DNA of 64,000 nucleotides from Lentisphaerae bacterium ADurb.Bin082 (GCA_002070945.1 MWEG01000109.1:42314-106313), one strand, 5' to 3'; shown: positions 8,404-17,892, numbered from the stretch's first letter. Notes: generated from the sequence alone by a model not told the origin. Numbers and translations are program-made.

Positions 8404-9051
8404 TCACAGAAAGCCGGCTTTCTCCAGCTGCTCCAGGCTGACTTTCGAGCTGCTTCCTTCCGCCTGGACTTCCAATCGGCGGAGGACATACCGGCCGATC
8501 ATGTCAACCTCCAGGTTAACCAGGTCGCCGCGGCGCAGACGCGACAGGTTCGTATGGGTCCAGGTGTGCGGGATAATGCAGACTCCGAACCGGTCCCGCT
8601 CCAAGCGGGCGACAGTCAAAGAAACGCCGTTGACTGCTATGCTGCCTTTCATAATCACCAATTCCCGCAAATCGTCTGGCAGGCCCACGCTCAGCACCAG
8701 GTCGTCGCCTTCCTGGCCGACCTGGATAACCGGCGCCGTAGCGTCGACATGTCCGCTGACCAGGTGCCCGCCCAAGCGGTCGCCAACCCGCAAGGCGCGC
8801 TCCAGGTTCAGCGCCGTCCCTGCTGTCGCCTGGCCCAGATTCGTCCGGCTCAACGTCTCTTGCAGCGCATGAAAATGGATGACGTTGCCCTCGTGCGCTT
8901 CTACTGTCAGACAGGCGCCGTTGACCGCTATGCTGTCGCCGAGCGCTATCTCCGAGACTGGCAGCTGCGTCCGCACACTCAATTTCGCTGCTTTTCCGGT
9001 CACGGCGATTCTCACCAGCGCGCCTACATCCTCAATCAATCCCGTAAACAT
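8404..9051 (-). CDS. ribE: Riboflavin synthase, alpha chain
   Basis: A 215-residue riboflavin synthase, which dismutates two molecules of 6,7-dimethyl-8-ribityllumazine. It starts with the conserved MFTGLIEDVG and has the two homologous lumazine-binding barrels, each with the signature seen in IAVNGACLTVEA and IAVNGVSLTVAR, and GHLVSGHVD between them. The start at 9051 is fixed by the MFTG motif; it lies inside the last codons of ribD, giving a 20-base overlap and translational coupling. No ribBA or ribH is in the window. Confidence 0.94.
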   Translation of the reverse strand: MFTGLIEDVGALVRIAVTGKAAKLSVRTQLPVSEIALGDSIAVNGACLTVEAHEGNVIHFHALQETLSRTNLGQATAGTALNLERALRVGDRLGGHLVSGHVDATAPVIQVGQEGDDLVLSVGLPDDLRELVIMKGSIAVNGVSLTVARLERDRFGVCIIPHTWTHTNLSRLRRGDLVNLEVDMIGRYVLRRLEVQAEGSSSKVSLEQLEKAGFL

Positions 9052-10090
9052 TGCTGCAATATCCTGTGATGAGAAGGTCTTGTCCAATTCTACGCACTTG
9101 CCGGTCTGTGAGTTCAATGGCTTCGCTCAAAGCTGCCGGCGACGCGCCGCCCACAACCGGGCGGCTGTCCCGACCGCCCAGTATCTTCGGGGCAACGAAG
9201 AAGGCGATTTTATTGACCACGCCGGCTTGCAAGGCAGCTGCAGCCAATTCACCGCCGCCTTCCAGGAGCAGCGCCATCACTCCGCGTTCCCCTAAGTTGC
9301 TAAGGAATTCCAGCCACTGCGTCGTCGTCGTCGGCTTGGCGAACATCGGCGGCTGGTCGGGAACAGCGCTCCAAATGCGAGCTTCAGCGGGAAAGTCAGG
9401 CCGCGACGTCCACACAATCCGGAGAGGCTGACGCGGCCAGTTGGCTGGCGAACGCACCGTCAGGGCGGCGTTGTCAAAACGAACCGTGTCGCCGCCGACC
9501 ATCACCGCGTCTGCCCATCGGCGCAGACGCTGGACCATGCGCCGAGCTGGCGGCCCGCTGATCCACTGCGACTGGCCTCCAGCCGTGGCGATGCGCCCAT
9601 CCAGGGTCATGGCCATTTTCAACAGCACAAAGGGACGACGGTGGTTAATCCACCAGAAAAAAGCCTCATTCAAGCGCATACACTCGGCTTCCAGGACGCC
9701 GGACGTCACCTCAATGCCTGCGTCAGACAAAATGGCGATGGCTGCACCACGATGCGCGGGGTTAGCGTCAAGGCAGCCGACGACGACGCGCCGGACGCCA
9801 GACGCAAGCACTCGCTCGGTGCAGGGCGGCGTCCTGCCCCAGGTGGAACACGGCTCCAGGGTGACATAGAGAACGCCGCCGCGAGCAGCGTCGCCAGCGT
9901 CATCCAGAGCCATAGGTTCCGCATGCGGACACCCGGCCCGGCGATGATAGCCGCGACCGACGATTCGACCAGAGCAATCGGTCACAACGGCGCCGACCAG
10001 GGGATTGGGCGAACAGCGCCCCCAGCCACGCAACGCCTGCTGGAAGGCCAGTCGCATCATTTGCTTGTCATGAAAATCACTGGTCGTCAT
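9032..10090 (-). CDS. ribD: Bifunctional riboflavin biosynthesis deaminase/reductase
   Basis: A 352-residue fused enzyme. The N-terminal deaminase domain has the zinc site HAEPMAL and EPCSTWGRTPPCT of the cytidine-deaminase-like fold, acting on diaminohydroxyphosphoribosylaminopyrimidine. The C-terminal reductase begins near residue 150 (RPFVLLKMAMTLDGRIATAGGQSQWISGP) and has LLEGGGELAAAAL for NADPH-dependent ribosyl reduction. ATG at 10090 has AAGGTGAG upstream; a TTG one codon earlier is less likely. Only 48 bases separate it from the helicase gene, and no FMN riboswitch fits there. Confidence 0.93.
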   Translation of the reverse strand: MTTSDFHDKQMMRLAFQQALRGWGRCSPNPLVGAVVTDCSGRIVGRGYHRRAGCPHAEPMALDDAGDAARGGVLYVTLEPCSTWGRTPPCTERVLASGVRRVVVGCLDANPAHRGAAIAILSDAGIEVTSGVLEAECMRLNEAFFWWINHRRPFVLLKMAMTLDGRIATAGGQSQWISGPPARRMVQRLRRWADAVMVGGDTVRFDNAALTVRSPANWPRQPLRIVWTSRPDFPAEARIWSAVPDQPPMFAKPTTTTQWLEFLSNLGERGVMALLLEGGGELAAAALQAGVVNKIAFFVAPKILGGRDSRPVVGGASPAALSEAIELTDRQVRRIGQDLLITGYCSNVYGID

Positions 10091-10138
10091 CAAGCGTTAT
10101 TCTCACCTTGAGTTGCCGGCCGTTCCCTAACGACCGCG

Positions 10139-12811
10139 CTAAAAGTCAAACATCAGCTGCTGGGGTTTGGTTGCCGGGTCTGGCGGCAGGCTGGCCGGAG
10201 CGGAATCGGCTTCGGTCTCGGTCTCGGGGTCACGTTCCGAATCGCCATCAACGCCAGGTTCGTGGTCGGCGGGCGCATCAGCATCAGCCGCTGCAACGGC
10301 CAGCATGGCGGCCAGGCTGTCAGCAGTCAAATCCTCAATCACGCCATCGCGCCGAAAAGCGCGTTCCATGCGGGCGAAAATACGGTTGTGGGCATAATGC
10401 TTCAAATGCTCCAGGTCGCCGATGACGATCATTTCACGGCGGCAGCGGGTATGGGTGACATTGACCCGGTTCGGGTCGTCCACAAAACCGATGCCCTTGC
10501 CGCCGGAGCGCACATACGAGATGATCACCACGTCGCTCTCCCCGCCCTGGAAGCTGTCAACGGTCGATATCCGGTTATGCCGGAAGTCGTTCCAAGTCTG
10601 CTTGTCAACGTCAGCTGGGACGGTACGCAACAATTTGCGCAGCAATCTCGCCTGCCGCCGATAGGGCGTGATCAGAGTGATTTCCGACAATGGAAAGCGC
10701 TGCCGGCATTCATGCAGCGCCGCGACCGCGATCTTGGCCTCCAGGGGGTTTTCGATTCCAGGCTGGCCGGTCAAGGTCAACTGCTCCTGGCGCTGTTTCG
10801 CTGGCAGGCCCGCCGTGTTCAGGAAACGCAGGGTGGAAGCGTGATAGCGCTCTTGGCGCTCGCGGTAGCCGAGATGATAGTATTCCGCTGTCGGGCTGGT
10901 GGTGACCTGGGCATTGTAAAACAAGTTGGCCGCAAAACGCATCAGGCGCGGATTCTGGCAGCGGTAGCTGTTGCGCAAGAGCAGCTCTGGCAGCTGCCGA
11001 TGATACTGCAGCCAGCCCAGGAAACTGCCGCCGATGAAACAGCGCTGCTCCTGGTTCAAAACACCAAACTGCTGGGCCAGGCCGCGCCAGGCTTCCGGCG
11101 CCAGCGGAAAAGGCGGCAGCTGCTGCGGATCGCCGAAAAACACGGCCCGGCGGCTCAGGCAAAGGCACAGCAGCGTCTCTCCAGCACTGGCCATGCCAGC
11201 CTCGTCAAACAAAATCACGTCAAAAGGGCCGTCCTTCTCGGCTGCCGCAGCCAGGTAAGGCGAACGCAACAGGCCAATGTGGGTGCTGGCATGAATTTCG
11301 CCAGGGCGGGCGGCGCTTGCGGCCGCGAATGCCTTGAGTACGTCATCATCGCCATGCCAGCAGGCAGCCGCAATCTCGGGCTGGACAACGTCGCGGTTGC
11401 TGCCGTGCCGCAGCAGGGGCAAGCCCAGCAAGCGGCGGCAGATATTGTCAACAGCAGCGTTCGAGGGAGCGGTGATCAAAATCCTGGCGCCCGCCTGGCA
11501 GAGTTCGCGCGCCAGCTGTTCCAAGACCTTAGTCTTGCCAGTTCCTGGCGGGCCTTGGATGACCACAACCGGGTTTTCGCTGTCCAAGCCAGCGGCGAGC
11601 GCCGTTGCCTGCGATGCGTCAAGGCCGCCTTCAGCCGGTCTCATGGCGTGCCGATAACGCAACGGCAACAGGCCAAGAACACGGCGCACCACTTCCTGGC
11701 CTGACAGTGCCTGGTCAAGAATCGAACTGCGCAGCGTTTCCAGCGACTTAGCCAAATACTCCAGCGGACTGCGTCGTGGCTGGGCGCACAAGTGATCATC
11801 AATGGGCGAAGTCTGGCCTGGGTCATCCCAAGTAATCGTACCAATCAATTCGCCGGAATCAAACAAATCAAGGCTAAGTTCGCCGAGTTTCTCCTTGGGT
11901 CTGCCATGCCGGAACAGGAAAAGCCGGTCGCCCTCCCGCACGGGCAGCGAGTCGGAATCCATCGGCAAAGGCATCCGGATCACACAGCCACGCCCCTCCT
12001 GCGAACTGAGGACAGCGGCGTTGCCCAGCGTCAGCAGAAAGGAATCCTCCAGCTGAACTAAGAGGCGTGCGCATTCCACCAGCAAATCAAGGTCCTGGAC
12101 GACTTCCCAGCGGCTGCGCGCTGGCAGCTCCACCGGCAGCACGGCTGCCGGGGCGGGCGCGGCGACATGGCCTTCGGGCGCGTCTCCGAAATCAAAGCAG
12201 AGCTGGGAGCTGAGTTCGTCGGCTGCCATGTCGCCCAGGACTTTTTGCAGCAAGGCCCGCTTGACTTGGGCGCTGCTTTTGAGGACGCTGTCCAAAATGG
12301 CCGGGTCAACCTCGGCGCGAAGGCTCTCCAAAGCTTCCCTGAGAACGGCATTGCTGACCTTGCTTAAGTCAAGATGAGCGTAACGGGCCCTGACCGCAGC
12401 CACTGCATCCGCCATCAATTCAACGCGCTCGCCGTACGTATTGTCCTGGAGGGGGTTCGGCATTGGCGGCTGGGGCTTGAAGACGGCGCCGTCAGGCGTC
12501 AGGCAAATGGCGACCATCTGGGTCGTCTCCAGCGTCTCCACCGCCAAGCATGGACACTGCTCGCTGACGCTCCAAGTGAAATAGCCGACCCTGTCGCCCT
12601 GCTCTTCTTCAGCCGGCCTGACCACCTGCTGGCGGTTCAAGACCAGCCCATCCGCCGGAATCGCAAACGGACGAGGCTTGCAGCTGTCCATCCATAAACA
12701 AAAAAAATTCCGGCTGCTGACCAGGACTTGGTTCTTTTCCCACAGCTTGGCCGCCTCGCTCAGCAGCAAATGCAGTTTTTCAAATTCTGGGTTCGACTTT
12801 GTCATGACCAT
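10139..12811 (-). CDS. UPF1/IGHMBP2-like superfamily 1 helicase (AAA_11/AAA_12 type)
   Basis: An 890-residue protein whose C-terminal half is an SF1B helicase. Motifs are: QGPPGTGKTKVL (Walker A, about residue 420), ITAPSNAAVDNI (motif Ia), ILFDEAGMAS (Walker B, DEAG), GDPQQLPPF (motif III), LITPYRRQARLL, VDSFQGGESDVVIISYVRSG and NRVNVTHTRCR (motifs V and VI). The N-terminal 350 residues have no motif I recognise and probably carry a beta-rich nucleic-acid or regulatory domain. An acidic and Pro/Ala-rich tail follows the helicase. It is upstream of and in line with ribD. The exact RNA or DNA role of bacterial members is not established. Confidence 0.8.
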   Translation of the reverse strand: MVMTKSNPEFEKLHLLLSEAAKLWEKNQVLVSSRNFFCLWMDSCKPRPFAIPADGLVLNRQQVVRPAEEEQGDRVGYFTWSVSEQCPCLAVETLETTQMVAICLTPDGAVFKPQPPMPNPLQDNTYGERVELMADAVAAVRARYAHLDLSKVSNAVLREALESLRAEVDPAILDSVLKSSAQVKRALLQKVLGDMAADELSSQLCFDFGDAPEGHVAAPAPAAVLPVELPARSRWEVVQDLDLLVECARLLVQLEDSFLLTLGNAAVLSSQEGRGCVIRMPLPMDSDSLPVREGDRLFLFRHGRPKEKLGELSLDLFDSGELIGTITWDDPGQTSPIDDHLCAQPRRSPLEYLAKSLETLRSSILDQALSGQEVVRRVLGLLPLRYRHAMRPAEGGLDASQATALAAGLDSENPVVVIQGPPGTGKTKVLEQLARELCQAGARILITAPSNAAVDNICRRLLGLPLLRHGSNRDVVQPEIAAACWHGDDDVLKAFAAASAARPGEIHASTHIGLLRSPYLAAAAEKDGPFDVILFDEAGMASAGETLLCLCLSRRAVFFGDPQQLPPFPLAPEAWRGLAQQFGVLNQEQRCFIGGSFLGWLQYHRQLPELLLRNSYRCQNPRLMRFAANLFYNAQVTTSPTAEYYHLGYRERQERYHASTLRFLNTAGLPAKQRQEQLTLTGQPGIENPLEAKIAVAALHECRQRFPLSEITLITPYRRQARLLRKLLRTVPADVDKQTWNDFRHNRISTVDSFQGGESDVVIISYVRSGGKGIGFVDDPNRVNVTHTRCRREMIVIGDLEHLKHYAHNRIFARMERAFRRDGVIEDLTADSLAAMLAVAAADADAPADHEPGVDGDSERDPETETEADSAPASLPPDPATKPQQLMFDF

Positions 12812-13100
12812 CGCTTTTTACTTCACGACATGAGACCGCATCAAGCATCGCCGACGTCGCCCAAGTAGCGGCGGGCCAAAGCCGGAGACCCCTGCGGATC
12901 GTCATTCTTCGAGGCAAGGACGGACGCACCGCGCCGACAAGTCGGAACGGCAGCCAAACGCGAAAAGCCTTGTCTCCATCAACAGAAAAAACAGCGGTGC
13001 GCCGACATGACGGCCGGGCCGCTGAAAATCGCACTAAAGGCGTCGCTTCCGCCCTGGCTGGCATCATCTTCACCAGGGTTCGTGGCCGGCCTGGACGCGC

Positions 13101-13796
13101 TCATTCCTCCAGGGGACGGAATGCCTCCTGGTCAAACTGCGGGCTGCCCTTTTCATCATATTTCAAAACCATGATATATTTCTGGGGTCGCTTGTTCGGA
13201 CCAAGATAACTGACCCCGGCATGGAATTTAGAGCTGCACTCAGCATACTGCCGGATTTGCACCAGCTGCGTCTGCATCGCTACTATCCGTGACCCCAACG
13301 ACGCCACTTTGGCCAGCAACCCGCCGCACAGCACCAGCAACGCCACATTCAACACCAAAACCAAAATAAGGAGAGGGCTGCTGGCCGGTCGCGCTCTGGC
13401 AGCCATCGGCACGGCGGCTGGCGCCGTCGACGGTCGCACCCCGGTGGTGCTAGAGGCCAGGGCGGGCGCCCTGCCTGCGGCAGCCGTCGAGCGCGCCGTT
13501 GTCGCACTCGCGTCCTGTGAAAGGACCGGCGCACGCGAAGCCTGGGTGGCAGCTACTCTGCCGCCTGAGCCAGCTCCCATGCGCCCCCCAACAGGACGGC
13601 CGCCGCCGACACCCCGGCCAGTACGGCCACCAAAGCCAGGCTTGCCAGCACCGGCTGCAGGCGCAGCGCCAGCTGGCGCGTCTTCAGTCGGCGCGCTTTC
13701 AGCCGACTGCTCTTCCGGCGCCGACTCTTCTTCCGGCTTCTTGCTGTTGTCATCGCCAAAAGCGGCAAGGATAGCGTCTTTCAGGTCATCGCTCAT
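13101..13796 (-). CDS. Hypothetical single-pass membrane protein with disordered N-terminal half
   Basis: A 231-residue protein. It begins MSDDLKDAILAAFGDD, followed by an acidic Glu/Pro/Ala stretch and then a Gly/Arg-rich low-complexity part (GGRTGRGVGGGRPVGGRMG). A transmembrane helix (LLILVLVLNVALLVLCGGLL) lies near residue 150, and the last 60 residues (YAECSSKFHAGVSYLG...) are probably exposed and folded. The start at 13796 is chosen because AGGGGGAT lies just upstream. I do not recognise the family. It is between an epimerase-like gene and the helicase, all leftward. Confidence 0.65.
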   Translation of the reverse strand: MSDDLKDAILAAFGDDNSKKPEEESAPEEQSAESAPTEDAPAGAAPAAGAGKPGFGGRTGRGVGGGRPVGGRMGAGSGGRVAATQASRAPVLSQDASATTARSTAAAGRAPALASSTTGVRPSTAPAAVPMAARARPASSPLLILVLVLNVALLVLCGGLLAKVASLGSRIVAMQTQLVQIRQYAECSSKFHAGVSYLGPNKRPQKYIMVLKYDEKGSPQFDQEAFRPLEE

Positions 13797-13891
13797 CGGT
13801 ATCCCCCTTTTATAAGAACAACAAGCCCCCTGACTCTGGACGGACTCTTTGTGCAGGCACATATTTTAGTGTAGTCTTCACGGGCCGGTTG

Positions 13892-14953
13892 TCAAGCCAT
13901 CCAAGCCGTTTTTCGGCCTGATGCTGCCTGCTTCCGCGCCATTTCCCGTCCCCACAGCAGCAGTTGCCGCATGCCGTCTTCTGGCGTGACCAAGGGCTGG
14001 TAGCCAAAATCACGCGAGGCAGCCGCATGGGAAAAGGAATGCGAACGCGCCAGCTGGTCCACGACAAAGCGCGTCATCGGCAATGGTTCTCCAAACGGCC
14101 GTACGGCGTTGAACAGTTCACAGACCCGGCCCAGAAGTTGGGCCAGGCGATGGCTGATGCGGCGCTTCACCGGCGACAAACCCAACTCAACCAGGAGAGC
14201 ATTGACCCATTCCCACAACTGCACCGGCTCGGTGTCGTTGATGAAATACGCCCGACCCGCACAGCGCCCCTGGCCACGCAATTCGTCTGCCGCCTGCAAA
14301 TGCCCGTGGGCCGCGTTTTCAACGTAGGTCAGGCTGACCTGGTTGCGGCCCTCGCCGACCATGCGCAGGCGCCCTTGCAGCGCTCCCTGAAACAGCTTGG
14401 GAATGATGTGCGGATCGCCGGGACCCCAAATCAGATGCGGCCGCAGCGCACACGTCCGCAGCCGGAACGCATCGCTTCCGCCCTGGCCGCCCCCGGCGTT
14501 GGCCGCCAGCACCATCTGCTCGGCCGTCGCCTTGGTCTCAGGATAGGGCGCTGTGAAGCGAGGCGGATAAGGCAGAGACTCATCCCCCGCGATGATGTCC
14601 TCCTGCCCGACGACGACGCTGGGCGTGCTGGTGTAAACCAAATGGCGAACCTTTGCCTCCAAACAGGCGCGGATGACATTCTTGGTGCCAAGGACGTTGA
14701 CCTCATAGTAGCGCCGACGCGGCCGCACGATGTCGCAAATGGCGACCGTATGGAAAACCGTGTCGCTGCCCTCGCAGGCCGAGCGCACGGCCGCGTAGTC
14801 GACGATGTCCCCTTGGACGCATTCAGCGCCGAGCGCGGTCAGGGCAGGATAGGCGCGGCGGTTGAACACGCGCACAGATTCCCCCCGCGCCAGCAGCATC
14901 CTGGTGATGTGCTGACCAAGGAATCCACCGCCGCCAAGTACTGTGCTGCGCAT
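13892..14953 (-). CDS. NAD(P)-dependent epimerase/3-beta-HSD-like reductase, OleD-like
   Basis: A 353-residue extended short-chain dehydrogenase. The N-terminus STVLGGGGFLGQHI holds the Rossmann GxxGxxG-type loop (residues 7-13), and the catalytic pair is Y147-x-x-x-K151 in PYPETKATAEQ with the serine/threonine in LVYTSTPSVVV. Phrases such as FNRRAYPALTALG, RPHLIWGPGDPHIIPKL and AGRAYFINDTEPV are those I associate with OleD, the 2-alkyl-3-oxoalkanoate reductase of long-chain olefin synthesis, and with sterol 3-beta-dehydrogenase-like proteins. The start is the ATG at 14953. It lies 34 bases after the ligase-ACP-acyltransferase gene, so an acyl-lipid substrate is likely. OleA, OleB and a separate OleC are not in the window. 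Confidence 0.75.
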   Translation of the reverse strand: MRSTVLGGGGFLGQHITRMLLARGESVRVFNRRAYPALTALGAECVQGDIVDYAAVRSACEGSDTVFHTVAICDIVRPRRRYYEVNVLGTKNVIRACLEAKVRHLVYTSTPSVVVGQEDIIAGDESLPYPPRFTAPYPETKATAEQMVLAANAGGGQGGSDAFRLRTCALRPHLIWGPGDPHIIPKLFQGALQGRLRMVGEGRNQVSLTYVENAAHGHLQAADELRGQGRCAGRAYFINDTEPVQLWEWVNALLVELGLSPVKRRISHRLAQLLGRVCELFNAVRPFGEPLPMTRFVVDQLARSHSFSHAAASRDFGYQPLVTPEDGMRQLLLWGREMARKQAASGRKTAWMA

Positions 14954-14987
14954 GACAGGACTCTTCAATCTTCCAACAGGGGTTGAA

Positions 14988-17483
14988 TCAGGCTTGCTCG
15001 GAAGGCGTCTTGCCCAGCACCGTCTTCAGGGCGGCCAGCACCTTGTCGACCAGGCTGTTGTAGTCGTCGCCGGCTACCGGCAGGATCGGAGGCAGGAAGG
15101 TGACCTTGACCGGCTGGAAAAACCGCGGCACAAGCCGTGTCCTGGGCAGGGCTTCGTAGGCGCCCTGCAAGGCCACCGGCACAATCGGCACGCCCAGCTC
15201 CTGCCCCAAGATGGCAAACGACTGCTTGAAGCTCCCCAGCTGGCCGTCCAGGGTACGCGTGCCTTCCGGAAAAATGATGACTTTCTTGCCGGCCTGGAGA
15301 ACGCTGGCCAGCTTCTGCAGAGACAGCTTCAGGTCGCTGTTCACGTCCATCACAATGATGTTGTGCCGATTCGCCAAAAAACGCTGCCAACGCCGTTTCA
15401 GATGCTCGGCCTTGGCATAGAAAAACGTATCCTTGAAGACATCCTTCTTGAGAAAGGCGGAAATCAAAAAGCCGTCTAAATAGCTTTGATGGTTGGGCGC
15501 GAAGATGCAGGGGCCTTCCGGCACATTCTCCATGCCTTCGCCGCCCAGGCGGAAAGCGCAGCGCAGAAGCGTCCGCGAACAAAAATTTGCCCAATGGTGC
15601 GCAAACCAGCTTTTCGGCAGTTTCACCGCGACCTTCTCCCGCAGGATATCACCCCATTTCAGGCCCTGGCGGCGGGCAATGGTGGCCCCGGCCTCGTGCA
15701 GGTAGGTCGCCAGCAAGGCCGGAGTCGAATGCTCAGCCAGCTCCGGCTCCTTGATGTCCAGGCCAAAGGTGACGTTGAGAAACGCCAGGAAGGACACTTT
15801 GCGCAAAGAGTCCAGGCCGAGGTCGATTTCAAAATGGTCGTCTGGATGGACTGCCGTCTCCGCCTCGCCAACTAGGTATTCCTTGATGACCCGGTATTCC
15901 TCCAGGTCGGGCTCTGGCTTGGCAGCCTTGACTGTCTTCTGGCCGCAGGCGGCTGCCAGGGCGGGAAGCTCATGGCGCTTCAACTTGCCCAGCCTGGTTC
16001 GGGGCAAAGACTCGCTGACAAAGGTGCATTTCAAAATGCGCTTATAACTGGAAGTCTGGGCGTTGTAGCTGTTAATCACCTGCTGACGAATTGTATCTTC
16101 GATGTTGAGGATGCCAGCGTCGGCCAAGGCTTTCATGTTCGGCAAAATCAGCGCTTGCAGGGCGTCGCCCGACTCCAGCACCGCGACTTCCGCCACCAAG
16201 TCGCTTATCCCGAGTACCTTCTGCTCCACCTCGTCAGGATTGATGTTCTTGCCGTTAGGCAGGATGATGATTTCCTTTTTTCGGCCAGTGATGTAGATAT
16301 AGTCGTCCTGGTCGACATGGCCGAGGTCACCGGTGTAGAGCCAGCCGTCCTTCATGACGGCCGCTGTCTCGTCCTCACGCTTGTAGTAGCCGCGCATCAC
16401 ATTGCCGCCGCGCACGGTAATTTCGCCGTCGACAATGCGCACCTCGTTGCAGGTGACCAGCTGGCCTGCCGACCCAAGGCGCGTCCCGCTCGGGCGTGTA
16501 AAGGAAATCATCGGCGCTGTTTCCGTCATGCCGTAGCCGACTAAAATTTCAAATCCCAAGGCCCGGAAATCCTTGATCACCTGCGGGTCCAACGCCGCCC
16601 CGCCGCAGGGCATGTACTTGATCGCCCCGCCGAACTTCTTCTGCACCGCCCTGAACACCAGCCGCGAAAAAGCCAGCGAATCGACCCGCGACGTCAGCAA
16701 GAACAAAAATCGAGTGATGGCTCGCTGGCGAATCCGGCTGAGCAGGCCGTCCCGCAGCAGGATGAAAAGCCGCGGCACGCCGACAAAGATGGTGACTGGT
16801 TGCCGTGACACCGCCTCCAGAATGTCCGCCGCAGCCAGGGAGGTGACCATGACGCAGGCGGCATGAATCGTCAGCGGCATGATGACCGTGCCCTGGAGAG
16901 GCAAAACGTGGTGCAGAGGCAGCAGCACCAGCACACGGCTGTCCGGACGGTAGATCGGCACCTCGTCCGACACTGCCGTCAGATTGGCGTACAAATTGGC
17001 GAACGACAGCATCACGCCCTTGGGACTGCCCGTGGTTCCGGAAGTATAGATGATGACCGCGATGTCGTCCATCGGACTGTCCGGGAAATCGCCATCGCCG
17101 GGCGCGGCCTCTGCTGGCGCGGGATGGTCTTCAAGGATGATCACGCGAGCGTCGCAACCGGCCTTGGCCGCTGCGGCTTGCAGGTTCGGCGCAACCGTCT
17201 TGGACGTGAAAATCGCCGACGGCTGGCAGTCCTTGAGGACGTAGGCGATTTCATCAACCGTCGCGGTGACGTCTACCGGCACAGGGATGGACTGCGTGCG
17301 CCAAGCCGAATAAAAGGCGGCGACCCATCCAGGCTGGTTTTCCGCGCAGATGACGACGCGCTCCTCGGAGCCAGCACCATGCTGGCGAGCCAAAGACGCC
17401 GTCCACCCAATCAGGGTCCGATAACTGATCTCATCGCCGCGGCAATACAAAGCGATTTTGTCGCTGCTGGTCAAAAACTTCAT
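14988..17483 (-). CDS. Fusion: acyl-CoA/ACP synthetase + acyl carrier domain + PlsC-type acyltransferase
   Basis: An 831-residue three-part protein. Residues 1-500 are an AMP-forming ligase of the ANL superfamily (IIYTSGTTGSPKG at 144-156, VGYGMTETAPM, YTGDLGHVDQDDYIYITGRKKEIIILPNGKNI). Residues about 520-600 are an acyl carrier domain with DLGLDSLRK, where the serine would carry phosphopantetheine (near 558). Residues about 625-831 are a lysophosphatidic-acid-type acyltransferase with NHQSYLDGF (HX4D, near 661) and FPEGTRT. The chemistry suggested is activation of a fatty acid, loading on the built-in carrier and transfer to a lysolipid. E. coli Aas combines acyltransferase and ligase in the opposite order and lacks the carrier. 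It is followed by the OleD-like reductase. Confidence 0.85.
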   Translation of the reverse strand: MKFLTSSDKIALYCRGDEISYRTLIGWTASLARQHGAGSEERVVICAENQPGWVAAFYSAWRTQSIPVPVDVTATVDEIAYVLKDCQPSAIFTSKTVAPNLQAAAAKAGCDARVIILEDHPAPAEAAPGDGDFPDSPMDDIAVIIYTSGTTGSPKGVMLSFANLYANLTAVSDEVPIYRPDSRVLVLLPLHHVLPLQGTVIMPLTIHAACVMVTSLAAADILEAVSRQPVTIFVGVPRLFILLRDGLLSRIRQRAITRFLFLLTSRVDSLAFSRLVFRAVQKKFGGAIKYMPCGGAALDPQVIKDFRALGFEILVGYGMTETAPMISFTRPSGTRLGSAGQLVTCNEVRIVDGEITVRGGNVMRGYYKREDETAAVMKDGWLYTGDLGHVDQDDYIYITGRKKEIIILPNGKNINPDEVEQKVLGISDLVAEVAVLESGDALQALILPNMKALADAGILNIEDTIRQQVINSYNAQTSSYKRILKCTFVSESLPRTRLGKLKRHELPALAAACGQKTVKAAKPEPDLEEYRVIKEYLVGEAETAVHPDDHFEIDLGLDSLRKVSFLAFLNVTFGLDIKEPELAEHSTPALLATYLHEAGATIARRQGLKWGDILREKVAVKLPKSWFAHHWANFCSRTLLRCAFRLGGEGMENVPEGPCIFAPNHQSYLDGFLISAFLKKDVFKDTFFYAKAEHLKRRWQRFLANRHNIIVMDVNSDLKLSLQKLASVLQAGKKVIIFPEGTRTLDGQLGSFKQSFAILGQELGVPIVPVALQGAYEALPRTRLVPRFFQPVKVTFLPPILPVAGDDYNSLVDKVLAALKTVLGKTPSEQA

Positions 17484-17738
17484 ATCTGCAAATATCTGTC
17501 TGGGTTATTCTGCTGTTTAAAATTGGGCATAGCCCCTTAGGCGTGCGCCTTTCGCCTAAGCAAGGCCGTTGTCAACCCTTATAATATACCTGCTTAAATC
17601 ATTCTTGCCCGCCGCGCCGACCAAGGACAATGAGCTGCAACGCCATCGATCAGCCATTGACAATGGCCATCCCGACAGCGTGTTTTCAGTACTTCTGCCG
17701 CTCCGCAAAATGGGCAGGGTGGACGTCGGCTGCGGCAT

Positions 17739-17892
17739 CGTATGTAGTTCAAGCTTCGGCTTGCCATAATTTTCGCGCTTTTAGCGTTTCTGCCGCTGCA
17801 TGGCTAGTTTCCCAGTACGACACACCCTAAAAAAATCTGCGCCGTCAGCGTAATCTGCGGATAATACAACAGTTTCTCGCTCCTCGCCCTTA
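17739..17892 (+). repeat. Dispersed ~150-base intergenic repeat, copy 1
   Basis: It runs GTAGTTCAAGC-TTCG-GCTTGCC, then TTTCGCGCTTTTAG, GTTTCTGCCGC, ACACACCCTAAAAAAATCTG and ends ACAACAGTTTCTCGC. The same blocks occur in the same order at 54605-54750. The first block is the hairpin unit shared with the cluster at 63745-63876. Confidence 0.75.
17829..17863 (+). repeat. Dispersed TCTGCG...ATCTGCGG repeat, copy 2
   Basis: AATCTGCGCCGTCAGCG followed by TAATCTGCGGATAA; compare 54696-54731, 30772-30807 and 8353-8392. Nested within the longer repeat at 17739-17892. Confidence 0.55.

Noticed and set aside
10091..10138. FMN riboswitch before ribD
   Set aside because: Only 48 bases are available upstream and none of the FMN element's conserved sequences is seen.
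12812..13100. Possible small gene between the helicase and the membrane protein genes
   Set aside because: The open frames overlap the helicase start and have arginine-rich shadow composition with no ribosome site.
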